This document shows positions 8,120-15,941 of a stretch of DNA of 21,981 bases, piece after piece. How positions within the stretch are numbered: position 1 is the stretch's first letter; each line of letters opens with the position of its first letter. Position numbers and translations under genes: made by a program. The notes beneath the pieces are model-generated. The model had not been told where the DNA came from and made no database searches. It was given only the letters and a program-made list of their open reading frames with translations. Origin of the DNA: a virus; the IMG/VR virus record IMGVR_UViG_3300002483_000045, positions 9,613 through 31,593 of that record; one strand, given 5' to 3'.

Positions 8120-8656
8120 TTAGGCGCTTTTTAAATGATTATAAAGGTCTTTTCCTAATTTCTCTCCCACATCTTTATCTGATTTATAATGCACTCTTGC
8201 AATAATTCTACTTTTAGATATGTTATCTGCAACCCTTTCAAATTCGTTTGACATTTCGGGAAACATATCCGACAAAACAAGTGATATTAATTTGCTTTGA
8301 GCAGAATGACCTGAAGGAAACGCAGGGGTTTGAGCACTTTTCATTTTATGATAAGATAAATCTATGTCAAACTTTTTTGCTAATTCATTCGGGCGTGGTC
8401 TATCATGATAATTTTTTATACGTAAAATTACTGGTTGAGATTGTTCAATCAACTCATTCACTAAAGCAGCTGGATATGTTCTTGTTTTATTTTTAAAAAG
8501 CTGTTTAAACGCTTTGTCAATATCGTCATATCTATTAGCAAATGAAGTATCTAACTTCTGAGTTTGCAAAGACTTTATTTCGTTTAATGTTTTTAAACTA
8601 AAATCAGAAGGGTAGTTTATATGTTTATATTTATTGATATTAAAATCACTAAACAT
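8120..8656 (-). CDS. PAP2-superfamily acid phosphatase, 178 aa
   Basis: All three PAP2 (class A acid phosphatase / lipid phosphate phosphatase) signature motifs are present in order and with exact spacing: K-x6-RP as KNYHDRPRP (81-89), PSGH as PAFPSGHSAQS (111-121, catalytic His117), and SR-x5-H-x3-D as SRIIARVHYKSD (149-160, nucleophile His156). The family removes phosphate from phosphomonoesters or lipid phosphates through a phosphohistidine intermediate. I see no signal peptide and no convincing transmembrane helices, so it would be a soluble cytoplasmic or virion-associated enzyme, unlike most secreted or membrane relatives. It starts six bases after the portal stop and precedes the scaffold gene, so it is made with head proteins. 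The substrate is unknown. Many phages keep a head protease gene in this slot, but there is no protease motif here. Confidence 0.92.
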   Translation of the reverse strand: MFSDFNINKYKHINYPSDFSLKTLNEIKSLQTQKLDTSFANRYDDIDKAFKQLFKNKTRTYPAALVNELIEQSQPVILRIKNYHDRPRPNELAKKFDIDLSYHKMKSAQTPAFPSGHSAQSKLISLVLSDMFPEMSNEFERVADNISKSRIIARVHYKSDKDVGEKLGKDLYNHLKSA

Positions 8657-8662
8657 ATTATT

Positions 8663-11098
8663 TTATTTAGGACCAAACTCTGCTAAATCAAAACCATCTA
8701 ATGAATCTTCGTTAGACTCAAATTTTATAGCTGGTAGATTTCTTTTTCTTTGTTCAATTAATTTAGACTGTTGGGTGTTAGCTTGACTAATTCTATCAGA
8801 CTTTCCTTTTTCTCTTGCTTTTTCTCTAAGGTCTATCTGCGATTGTTCAATACCTTTGAGCTGCATGTTATAAGCAAATTCTTTTTCCATCAACTGAGAT
8901 TTCAACATTGCTTCATTATTCATTTTTTCAATTTCGAAACTTATCTCTGCCTGTTTTATTTGCATTTTAGATTGAGTCTCTAATTGTATTCTTTGTTGCT
9001 CTTGCTGCGCAGCCATCATTGCTTGTTGTTGTGCCATCTCTGCTTGAGCAGCTTGTTGCATTGTAGCTTGCTGTTGTTCCAGTTGTGCTTTTCTTTTACG
9101 TTTTGTTTTTAATAGTTGATTGGCCATTTTAAGATTATGTATCTCTCTAATGTCTAAAGCATCTTCTAAATTAATATCGTTTTTAGATAAAGCCATTTGT
9201 ATATTAGCTTCTAACATAGCTCTTTCTTCTTCATCAGGAGCTAACTCTAAGAATATACCAAAACTATATAAGTAAAGATTTTTAATATCTTCTAATAAAT
9301 TCAAATTGTATTTACCTATTTGCATAGCAAACTGGTCTTTAAAATCTGAATACTCTAATACATCTGCAGTTCTTAATACTATGCCCTCTGCTAATCTACG
9401 CGTTATATATAGACTTGCATTGAGAATATGTCTGGTTGCTGTATTTGAATTTAAAGCTGCTAATTTTTGAACGCCAACTAATGCGTCAGGATTAGGAGTA
9501 GAACCATCACGAGCTTCGTTTAATCCCGTTACAGTTCTAATCATATCTAAATAGTGATTATAGTTTGCAATAAGCATTTGCATTTTTCCACCACCACTAT
9601 TACTTGTTAATTGAGTGATAGGAACTTTTGCGTTATTAAATTCTCCATCTTGAGTAAAGCTTCTACCCACGACACTACCTGTCTGAAAATATAAACGTAA
9701 AGCATCTTCAGGATTATAAGCATTACCAGTACCCAAGTCAACCTCATTGAGCCCATCAGCGTCTATGAAAACACCGTCAGGAACCATTCTGGCAATAACT
9801 TGTTGTAACTTTAAATGAGTTACTTGAATTAAATCAGCAAAAGGAATCATTCTCCTTACCAATGATTCATACATACCTTTGTAAAGTCTCGGAGCACAAG
9901 CTACATAATTAGGTAGAGCTTGTTGACTTGCAGCTTTTGGTCGCACCATATTTTCTGCCAACTCCCACTTAAGTAATATGTTGGTACCCATTACCATGAT
10001 ACCATCATACCAAACTTCTATTTTTTTAGTAACCTTTTCAAAGTTACCCTCTGCCATCATTTCTTCTGGCGGGTTAAAGCTGTCGTCTTTTTGCACAACC
10101 TTGAATGACCCATCAGCCATTCTTTTTTTCTTATAAACAAATGTATGTGTTGTTTTATAATTAAAATATAACAATGTACAAGTATCTCTGTAGAACAAAG
10201 AATTTTCATAATACTGAGCGTTGTTATAATAATTATACCAAGATTGACTATACTTAGCAATCTCCTCCATATCTTCGTTTGTAATATCAGGATTAATTTT
10301 TACAAGCTCCGCCATTGGTATGGTTTTGAGCTCTCCCCAATAAAAACAATCTTTGAAATAAGGGTCTTCAGTATAACTATAAACTACATTTGCTGGGTCT
10401 ACATAGTCTAATTGAATTCCTTGACCAGGTAAAAACTGATGTTTAGTCATACCAACACCAATTGTCATTATATCATAGTCAACTCTTTTTCTTATATCTT
10501 GATAATGATTTTGATTTAGTACAGTGTCGATAGCTTCTTCTGCAGCGATTTCTACTGCAGGCTTATACTTCATTTGCATAAACAATTCAAGCTCCTCATT
10601 GTTTTCAGGTAGCTCTTCTTCACTGGTTTGAAATACATTTACTTCAAAATCATCTTCTATCTGTTGAAATAAAGGACGAGCTATCATTTCACCCTCTATC
10701 TTTTTTTGGAATGAATCTCTTTTTTCTGCAGACATTGCGTCTTCTGCAAAAGCATTTACTTTAAACAATCTATCGTTAAGACCGTTTACAACTATATCAA
10801 CAAATTTAGGAATTATAGGAACTGGCGTCCAGTCTAAATTTAGATAAGATAAATCACCATCAATAGCAATTTCATTTTTATATTTTTGAACAGACTGTTC
10901 TCCACGCGCATACAATCGCAATCTATTGAACTCACCCCACTGGTTTAAATATCTACACGAACCATTATCTTTTCTAAACCATTCATATTGTATAGCTTGA
11001 CCAACTTGTAAGCCATACTCCATTGTATCCTTCGTGGAGTCGGACGCAAATTCATCTGGAAACGCAGCTGCTTTTAAGTTAATTTCTACTTGTTTCAT
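8663..11098 (-). CDS. Portal protein, 811 aa
   Basis: This long protein directly follows the large terminase, with a four-base ATGA overlap, as portal genes usually do. Residues 60-114 hold RLRLYARGEQSVQKYKNEI and LNLDWTPVPIIPKFVDIVVN (87-106), a core that I recall from portals of crAss-like phages. The central part is mixed alpha/beta and includes a segment rich in Tyr and Asn (YSQSWYNYYNNAQYYENSLF). Residues about 664-785 form a long, Gln/Met/Glu/Lys-rich, heptad-like helix (LEQQQATMQQAAQAEMAQQQ), as expected for a portal barrel or coiled-coil extension into the capsid; residues 786-811 are an acidic tail. It would form the dodecameric gate through which the terminase packages DNA. Function confidence is high from size, order and sequence character. 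Confidence 0.9.
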   Translation of the reverse strand: MKQVEINLKAAAFPDEFASDSTKDTMEYGLQVGQAIQYEWFRKDNGSCRYLNQWGEFNRLRLYARGEQSVQKYKNEIAIDGDLSYLNLDWTPVPIIPKFVDIVVNGLNDRLFKVNAFAEDAMSAEKRDSFQKKIEGEMIARPLFQQIEDDFEVNVFQTSEEELPENNEELELFMQMKYKPAVEIAAEEAIDTVLNQNHYQDIRKRVDYDIMTIGVGMTKHQFLPGQGIQLDYVDPANVVYSYTEDPYFKDCFYWGELKTIPMAELVKINPDITNEDMEEIAKYSQSWYNYYNNAQYYENSLFYRDTCTLLYFNYKTTHTFVYKKKRMADGSFKVVQKDDSFNPPEEMMAEGNFEKVTKKIEVWYDGIMVMGTNILLKWELAENMVRPKAASQQALPNYVACAPRLYKGMYESLVRRMIPFADLIQVTHLKLQQVIARMVPDGVFIDADGLNEVDLGTGNAYNPEDALRLYFQTGSVVGRSFTQDGEFNNAKVPITQLTSNSGGGKMQMLIANYNHYLDMIRTVTGLNEARDGSTPNPDALVGVQKLAALNSNTATRHILNASLYITRRLAEGIVLRTADVLEYSDFKDQFAMQIGKYNLNLLEDIKNLYLYSFGIFLELAPDEEERAMLEANIQMALSKNDINLEDALDIREIHNLKMANQLLKTKRKRKAQLEQQQATMQQAAQAEMAQQQAMMAAQQEQQRIQLETQSKMQIKQAEISFEIEKMNNEAMLKSQLMEKEFAYNMQLKGIEQSQIDLREKAREKGKSDRISQANTQQSKLIEQRKRNLPAIKFESNEDSLDGFDLAEFGPK

Positions 11099-13344
11099 TT
11101 ATTAATAATTCGACTAACTTTTTCGCTGTTGTTATATCTTGCAAAGTTAATGCTTATTTTCGATTTTTCTTTAGTGGGTGTATATAAGTGTTTTTGGTTA
11201 GCCATGATAGCTAAACCCGAACTAATTGACGCATCAAACTTAGTTCTATTGCTTATATCAAACTTAGCCCAATCCTCTAAAGTTCTTTGAAAATACATAT
11301 CACCCATATCACCTGAGGTCCTATATACACCATCGGTATCAAGACCTATATATTTTTCTATGTAGGACTCTATAGCAGAAGCGTGTGATTGTTTTACATC
11401 TTCCGATGTATTCGGTATACCACCCAACTCTCTTTCGCTTTTAGAAAGCTTGTTATAAGTTTTATCAGGTCTGTTTAAACAGAACCCTCTATACCCTCTA
11501 TTTTTAAAATGATAAAGCAAACGAGGTTTGTTATTTTCACACAAAATAGGCATGCCATAAAAAACACACGCCATTAAAACTTCTTCAAAAAATATTTCTG
11601 CAGTTTGTGGTCGGGCTATATATTCTAAAAAGAAATGATTACTTGGCATTTCTTCCATGGAAAATTTAGTTAATCCATGTAAAGAACCATTTGAACCTTT
11701 ACCAACTACAACTCCAGATATATCATAAGAGTCACAACCAAATGAGCCTAAATGTTCGTTGCCAGGAAAGAACCTACCATTCTTTCTAATGACATTATTT
11801 TGAAGAGAGTGTTTAGGTAAGTAAGTTACAAAAAATCTACCTCTTTTATTTGGGGTCCATATAACTCTACTATCCTTTATTCCATTCTCCCAACTAAAAG
11901 AACCTTGAGTAATAAAATGTTCTTTTATAATACCGTCATTATAATCTATCTGCTGATATATTTTGGTTAAATTAAATATAGATTGCTTGCTTTCATCTCT
12001 AAACGCATGAGACTCAGAACGCGGAAACTGTCTATAATATTCATTTAACGCATCAGGGTCATGCTTTAAAGAAACAACTTCGTTTTCCCAGTAGTTAACT
12101 GCACCTTGATATATGTATTCATCATCAATACCTTTTACTTCTTGTTTAGGATTATCTAATACAGGCATACCATACCTATCTATAAAACCCTCCATGTTCC
12201 ACTCCATAGGTATAAACAAAGAATATAATCCGCTTTTAGTTTGACCATTAGCATTTCTTACCTCACAATTAGAATCGTTATACAAGTTTTTAAAGTTTCT
12301 ACCCCCTTTATCTAAAGCATTAGAAGTAGAGCCCATCATACATTTACCAATAACTTTACTTCCTAATCGTAAACAGGTTTTTGTAACACGCCAATTATTT
12401 AAAATATTCTCAGGCTTTTCCCATTTACCACTTTCATCATGTATTAAAAGCTGTAATTTTTCTCCATCATAACTATTGTCCGAAGTATTCTTCCAATCTA
12501 TTGTGGTATCTAATCCTTCTAAAACTTCTTCTTCCACCTCAAACATATTTTTCTTTGTAATCTTGGAAGCAGGAACTCTATAAGCTAATTCAGTTTTAGG
12601 TTTATCCATACCATCCTGTATTGGTTTAAAAAAGAATGGATAATTGTTAGATATAGGAACAATTTTATCGGTAAACATTTTTTTAGCATCACTACCTGTT
12701 TTCGATAATATACCTATTCTTGCGTTTTTAGTAATAGTTCCTGTGTTCACTCCTTCACATGAACTCATAAAAGAAAACCCTGAACGTCTTATTTTTAAAT
12801 AACACATTCCAAAGCTTCTTTTATCTGCCTTACATGCTTCCCAAAACAAATAAAATATTCTATTAGCTTCTCGAAAATCTGGATGACCTACATCTATTTT
12901 AGTCCACTGCAGATACATATAATGAGTACCTGTAATATAAGTAGGTTTTCCATTACTCATAAACCAAAAGCCCTGCTCTCTTCTATTGAACTCTTCTTCT
13001 ATATAATCTATCCATTGGTTTTTAAAAGTAGAAGGAGCTTCGTGCCATTGAAATATTGTAGAAATTCTTTTTAAAACTTGGGGTATTTCTTTAACTTCCC
13101 AGTACTGTTCTTCTTTTTTTGGAGAACGTTTAAACACTTCTTTGGGAACTGCTGGTAAAGCTACTCTTAAACCAGATATGTAAAGTATTTCGCCAATAGT
13201 ACCATCTTTTGAAATAATAACAATATCATATTTTTCATCATAACCATATCTCCATGTCCTTGCTTTATTTTTGCGAGACAATATGTTTGAAGGTACAATG
13301 CCCTTACATACATTATAAATACTATTTTGACTTTCTTTCTGCAA
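11095..13344 (-). CDS. terL: Terminase large subunit (packaging ATPase and nuclease), 749 aa
   Basis: The ATPase motifs are visible: a deviant Walker A, KIRRSGFS (184-191), aligning position by position with the lambda gpA type KSARVGYS with Lys at the front; Walker B LLIHDESGKW (299-308) with D303/E304; and a coupling motif GSTS (338-341). The C-terminal RNase H-like nuclease is suggested by GCDSYD (536-541), an acidic position in ILCEN (600-604), and Asp704 in KFDASISSGLAIMA. About 180 extra residues precede the ATPase core. The enzyme would cut concatemeric DNA and pump it into the prohead through the portal, whose gene overlaps it by four bases. Its start overlaps the putative small-subunit gene by 23 bases. 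It ends in TGA, read as an ordinary stop. Confidence 0.95.
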   Translation of the reverse strand: MQKESQNSIYNVCKGIVPSNILSRKNKARTWRYGYDEKYDIVIISKDGTIGEILYISGLRVALPAVPKEVFKRSPKKEEQYWEVKEIPQVLKRISTIFQWHEAPSTFKNQWIDYIEEEFNRREQGFWFMSNGKPTYITGTHYMYLQWTKIDVGHPDFREANRIFYLFWEACKADKRSFGMCYLKIRRSGFSFMSSCEGVNTGTITKNARIGILSKTGSDAKKMFTDKIVPISNNYPFFFKPIQDGMDKPKTELAYRVPASKITKKNMFEVEEEVLEGLDTTIDWKNTSDNSYDGEKLQLLIHDESGKWEKPENILNNWRVTKTCLRLGSKVIGKCMMGSTSNALDKGGRNFKNLYNDSNCEVRNANGQTKSGLYSLFIPMEWNMEGFIDRYGMPVLDNPKQEVKGIDDEYIYQGAVNYWENEVVSLKHDPDALNEYYRQFPRSESHAFRDESKQSIFNLTKIYQQIDYNDGIIKEHFITQGSFSWENGIKDSRVIWTPNKRGRFFVTYLPKHSLQNNVIRKNGRFFPGNEHLGSFGCDSYDISGVVVGKGSNGSLHGLTKFSMEEMPSNHFFLEYIARPQTAEIFFEEVLMACVFYGMPILCENNKPRLLYHFKNRGYRGFCLNRPDKTYNKLSKSERELGGIPNTSEDVKQSHASAIESYIEKYIGLDTDGVYRTSGDMGDMYFQRTLEDWAKFDISNRTKFDASISSGLAIMANQKHLYTPTKEKSKISINFARYNNSEKVSRIINK

Positions 13345-13597
13345 ATCCTTTAGGTAAGTTATTTGTTTTTATTTCTCTTCCCTCAAGTTTATCTCGTTCT
13401 TCATCTATTCTTTTTAATATTTCAAAAGCATCAAAAATGGCAAGCTTTTTGGTAGCAGCTGCATTTTTTAATCTATCAGCAGCAAGCTCGTCATCTGGGT
13501 CAGGCTTTATAATTTTTTCTTTTGCAACATCAATTAATTCTTTGACAGCTTTTTCACCTGCATTTATTATTTCTAATTTAATTGCTTTTGTGTCCAT
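13322..13597 (-). CDS. Putative terminase small subunit, 91 aa
   Basis: This is a short, almost entirely helical and charged protein: AIKLEIINAGEKAVKELIDV (5-24), a segment DPDDELAADRLKNAAATKKL (33-52), a further helix AIFDAFEILKRIDEERDKLE (53-72), and a basic Lys-rich tail. Its place immediately upstream of the large terminase, overlapping it by 23 bases, and its size fit a small subunit that recognises DNA and assembles in a ring. I remember similar sequences ahead of terminase in uncultured marine phages, without assigned function. No clear helix-turn-helix can be confirmed by eye, so the call rests on position, size and composition. Its start overlaps the end of the GroES-like gene by 20 bases, so the three genes are translationally linked. 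Confidence 0.8.
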   Translation of the reverse strand: MDTKAIKLEIINAGEKAVKELIDVAKEKIIKPDPDDELAADRLKNAAATKKLAIFDAFEILKRIDEERDKLEGREIKTNNLPKGFAERKSK

Positions 13598-14156
13598 TAT
13601 TTAAAGTAATATTTTTAGTATACATCCTATAAAGCTTTTCATCATCTATTGTAAATTCATATTCACTATTCGGTTGAAAAGAAACTTTATCCCCTGGATG
13701 TACATTTAATTTTTCTAATTGTTCATTTCCATATTTGACAACACCCCATAAAGGTTCTTCTGTTTCAGCTACATCTATATACCTTTTTTTCATAGGTATA
13801 GGTTTTATAAAACAAAATTTATCATGGCTATACCACTTGCCATTTTGCTTATACATATAAAACTGAAAATTGTCAACTAAGAATAAATCATCTATAAGCC
13901 AACTTCTTCCACTTTTTTGCCTACCATAAATATCGTTATAATATTTAAAAACATTATGGTGTACAACAAGCGTGTCGCCTATTTTTATTTTACCCTGATA
14001 GTTAATAGGAGTGTTAACCACCGTAGCAAATCGTGTAGAAACTGTGTGGTCTTCTTCTGATGTACTTATGAAGAACTTTTTATCACCATAATATTTTATA
14101 TTATCATAACGCCTATCGTTGTAGGGTTTTACTATAAAACAAAAAGGTGATTGCAT
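13578..14156 (-). CDS. Double GroES-like (Cpn10-type) protein, 192 aa
   Basis: The protein appears to be two tandem Cpn10-type barrels. Copy one has FIVKPYNDRRYDN (7-19), which resembles the GroES start with its KPLxDR pattern, then a polar loop (25-41), FATVVNTPINYQGKIKIGDT (43-62) and LVVHHNVF. Copy two has FIKPIPMKKRYIDV (116-129), EPLWGVVKYGN (134-144), VHPGDKVSFQPNSEYEFTID (152-171) and KLYRMYTKNITL. The order KP, then G-x-V, then GD-x-V, then a final strand with Y and I matches GroES barrels twice. Known phage relatives in function are T4 gp31 and RB49 CocO, which replace GroES for folding the capsid protein. A similar role here is inference; alternatively it is a barrel-shaped structural protein. 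It starts at TAATG, sharing one base with the preceding stop. Confidence 0.75.
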   Translation of the reverse strand: MQSPFCFIVKPYNDRRYDNIKYYGDKKFFISTSEEDHTVSTRFATVVNTPINYQGKIKIGDTLVVHHNVFKYYNDIYGRQKSGRSWLIDDLFLVDNFQFYMYKQNGKWYSHDKFCFIKPIPMKKRYIDVAETEEPLWGVVKYGNEQLEKLNVHPGDKVSFQPNSEYEFTIDDEKLYRMYTKNITLNNGHKSN

Positions 14157-14380
14157 TAAAAATTAATATTATATTCTAAGGATATAGGCAATGTGTTTTT
14201 AAATTCTTTCCACAATAAAATTTCTTTACTTTTAATAATCCAAATTTTATATGAATCAAATTCGTGGTCGTGTTGGATTAGATGAATTTGGTAGTTCCCC
14301 CCCAAAACATCTTGACCTACAATGTAGTGCATAGCTCCCGACTTATAGTCTGAGCCTATAGAAATTTTTCTTATATCCAT
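14156..14380 (-). CDS. Small conserved-looking protein of unknown function, 74 aa
   Basis: I do not recognise a function. The sequence begins MDIRKISIGSDYKSGAMHYI and continues with a Val/Gly/Ile strand-rich middle (GQDVLGGNYQIHLI), an acidic-aromatic stretch (HDHEFDSYKIWIIKSKE) and a strand-rich end. It looks like a compact alpha/beta protein, without signal peptide, membrane span or metal motif apart from scattered His. Similar short proteins occur, from memory, in uncultured marine phage contigs near terminase. It starts four bases after the stop of the small virion protein and its stop shares one base with the start of the GroES-like gene, so it is probably co-translated with both. That tight coupling is the best evidence that it is real. 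Confidence 0.75.
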   Translation of the reverse strand: MDIRKISIGSDYKSGAMHYIVGQDVLGGNYQIHLIQHDHEFDSYKIWIIKSKEILLWKEFKNTLPISLEYNINF

Positions 14381-14384
14381 TTAA

Positions 14385-14912
14385 TTAAAATGTTGAGCCT
14401 ACAGTTAAGACTCTGTAAAATATATTAAAATACATTGTCCCCGTACCCTGTGTAGGATTTGCAGCAGTTTCTAAAGTAACAGCAGTATTTTGCGCTATTA
14501 CTGTGCTAACAGTTGGAGTAGTAATTTTAGTAACTAAATCAGCAGCAAAATTAGCAGATTGTACGGCCAATGTGCCAAAAGTACCTGAGCCAATTTTAAC
14601 CGTTAAATCATTACCAAAATTAAATGCTGTATTTCCCGCGTCTAAAAACTGAGATATACTAATAATATCTATTACTTTACCAGCTCCAGGTGCTGCAATT
14701 AATGTAGCAGACTGTGTTCCTAAAGTTAATAAAGCGGCTGTATTTACAGTAACTTTAGCAACCAACGTATCAATACCAAATAAAGTTTGCATCTGTTCGA
14801 TGGTAACCGTTTTTGTTTTTAATTCATTTTCTGCATCTGTGATTATCAGATAATCAGCTGAATCTAAGTTTGATATTGATGGGTATGCGGATGTGTTACT
14901 TATTTTCGCCAT
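14385..14912 (-). CDS. Small tail/virion structural protein, 175 aa
   Basis: The N-terminus, KISNTSAYPSISNLDSADYL (3-22) followed by IITDAENELKTKTVTIEQMQ, is an opening that I recall from virion proteins of flavobacterial and marine phages: a short anchor, then a Thr/Lys strand and a helix. Residues 50-175 are rich in Ala, Thr, Val and Gly in alternating strands (VAKVTVNTAALLTLGTQSAT, VKIGSGTFGTLAVQSANF), typical of a beta-sandwich or fibre-tip domain. It overlaps the end of the coiled-coil gene by 17 bases and is followed after four bases by the 74-residue gene. No enzyme motif is present. A minor tail or fibre role is inferred from sequence style and from lying in the fibre block. Confidence 0.82.
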   Translation of the reverse strand: MAKISNTSAYPSISNLDSADYLIITDAENELKTKTVTIEQMQTLFGIDTLVAKVTVNTAALLTLGTQSATLIAAPGAGKVIDIISISQFLDAGNTAFNFGNDLTVKIGSGTFGTLAVQSANFAADLVTKITTPTVSTVIAQNTAVTLETAANPTQGTGTMYFNIFYRVLTVGSTF

Positions 14913-15156
14913 TTTCTTTTGGTTCTTCTGGGTCTTTTACTTCTCCAGTCCTTAAATCAATAATTGCGTTTTCGCCGTATTCTTTAATTAATTCTTTTTC
15001 TAAATCATTAAACTCTCCTTGAATTACTTCTACTACAGGAACAGTATTAAATAAACCAATTACGGTGTCAGCAATTTTAATTTTAGCTTGTAAAAACTTT
15101 TGATTTAATTCCTGAACTTTTTTTAGTTCTTCTTCTTTTAACTTTTTGTTTGCCAT
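14896..15156 (-). CDS. Small coiled-coil phage protein, 86 aa
   Basis: Residues 4-30 are a charged helix, KKLKEEELKKVQELNQKFLQ, followed by a hydrophobic middle (IADTVIGLFNTVPVVEVI), a second helix EFNDLEKELIKEYGENAIID, and a short LRTGEVKD end with an acidic tail. The pattern of a long helix, then a helix ending in KEYG, then a short strand motif (IDLxTGEV) is one I recall from small proteins in crAss-like and marine phage tail regions; no function is known to me. It opens a transcription segment: a TATATTTG box lies 30 bases upstream, and its leader shares an exact 15-mer with the capsid leader. There is no Shine-Dalgarno sequence. Its end overlaps the next gene by 17 bases. Confidence 0.8.
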   Translation of the reverse strand: MANKKLKEEELKKVQELNQKFLQAKIKIADTVIGLFNTVPVVEVIQGEFNDLEKELIKEYGENAIIDLRTGEVKDPEEPKENGENK

Positions 15157-15186
15157 TACATTAAATTTAATTTGTTAAACATTATA

Positions 15187-15194
15187 CAAATATA
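15187..15194 (-). promoter_or_regulatory. Candidate Bacteroidota -7 box at the head of the terminase block
   Basis: The minus strand reads TATATTTG, ending 30 bases before the ATG at 15156, in a 54-base gap between genes. The spacing matches that of the TATCTTTG box ahead of the 93-residue gene (31 bases). No convincing -33 TTG is visible upstream. If real, it would drive the segment from the coiled-coil protein through terminase and portal. Confidence 0.5.
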
Positions 15195-15210
15195 GGTATT
15201 TTATTTTTGA

Positions 15211-15939
15211 TTATGGGGGAGTTATAGGTGTGCCAATTATATTATTTATTTTATTCGATGCTCTGGCATTTACTTCATCTATTTTTGTGTTTACAACACC
15301 AATAACATCATTATCATATCCCTCAGTATAATCTATTACTAAACGTATAGGATATGTAGTGCTTTTCATTCTTGCACCTGACTGAAATGTGGTATTAAGA
15401 GTAGGTGTTGAGGCGTCATAATCATAGCTCTTATTTACAAGGGCTACATTTAAGTAACCATTAGTGTTCATATCAGTCACTCCTGCCGAGTTAATTGTAA
15501 ACTGATTTGGTGTTGAGGTGCTTGTGCTCCAAGAAGAAATAGAGCTTTGAGAATATGGTTGACTAAAATCTAAATCATTATACATAGCAGTAGTCAGTGT
15601 TGTTGTGCCTCCACTTCCTCCCCATGCTGTAGACTCAACTATATAAGCATCACTTGTGCTTTGAGAATAACCATATATTTGCAAGGTTGCTGAGTTTATT
15701 GTACCTGGAACAGATGATACATCAAAAAACAAAAATGTTCTGTAAATACTTCCACTTACACCGCTTCTACCAAAAGCGTGAGACGCCCTTATTGCTTGTG
15801 ATTGGCTTGATGTGCTGGTAAAAGTAGTGGCTTGAGTACCAGTACTTGCATTTCGTACATCAGTAAGCCAGTTACTTATATTAAACTGAAAGTTTCCTAT
15901 TCTTCCTTGTAAACCCGCTGTGACGTTTTGTGTTGGCAT
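15211..15939 (-). CDS. DNRLRE-domain-like virion protein, 242 aa
   Basis: Residues about 64-92 (SIYRTFLFFDVSSVPGTINS, then ATLQIYGYS) match the hallmark of DNRLRE-type beta-jelly-roll domains, in which an R-x-F-L-x-F-D strand is followed by a turn and an A-x-L-x-L/I-Y strand. The remainder is Ser/Thr-rich with aromatic strands (FTINSAGVTDMNTNGYLNVA, YPIRLVIDYTEG), as in carbohydrate-binding or adhesive surface domains. The last 35 residues switch to a helical, loosely repeated segment (VIGVVNTKIDEVNARASNKI), a style seen at the ends of phage tail proteins. There is no signal peptide, as expected for a virion component. It starts two bases after the methyltransferase stop. Inference: an adhesin or fibre accessory that may bind surface glycans; binding itself is not shown. 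Confidence 0.8.
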   Translation of the reverse strand: MPTQNVTAGLQGRIGNFQFNISNWLTDVRNASTGTQATTFTSTSSQSQAIRASHAFGRSGVSGSIYRTFLFFDVSSVPGTINSATLQIYGYSQSTSDAYIVESTAWGGSGGTTTLTTAMYNDLDFSQPYSQSSISSWSTSTSTPNQFTINSAGVTDMNTNGYLNVALVNKSYDYDASTPTLNTTFQSGARMKSTTYPIRLVIDYTEGYDNDVIGVVNTKIDEVNARASNKINNIIGTPITPP

Positions 15940-15941
15940 AA

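Noticed and set aside
10057-10260. 67-codon minus-strand frame inside the portal gene
   Set aside because: It is out of frame within a confident gene, with low-complexity Ile/Leu-rich content, and shows no sign of a frameshift in the portal.
13254-13604. 116-codon plus-strand open frame
   Set aside because: Antisense to the small-terminase candidate and the terminase start; it is Ser/Phe-rich, the mirror of Lys/Glu/Ala-rich helices, and no other plus-strand gene exists here.
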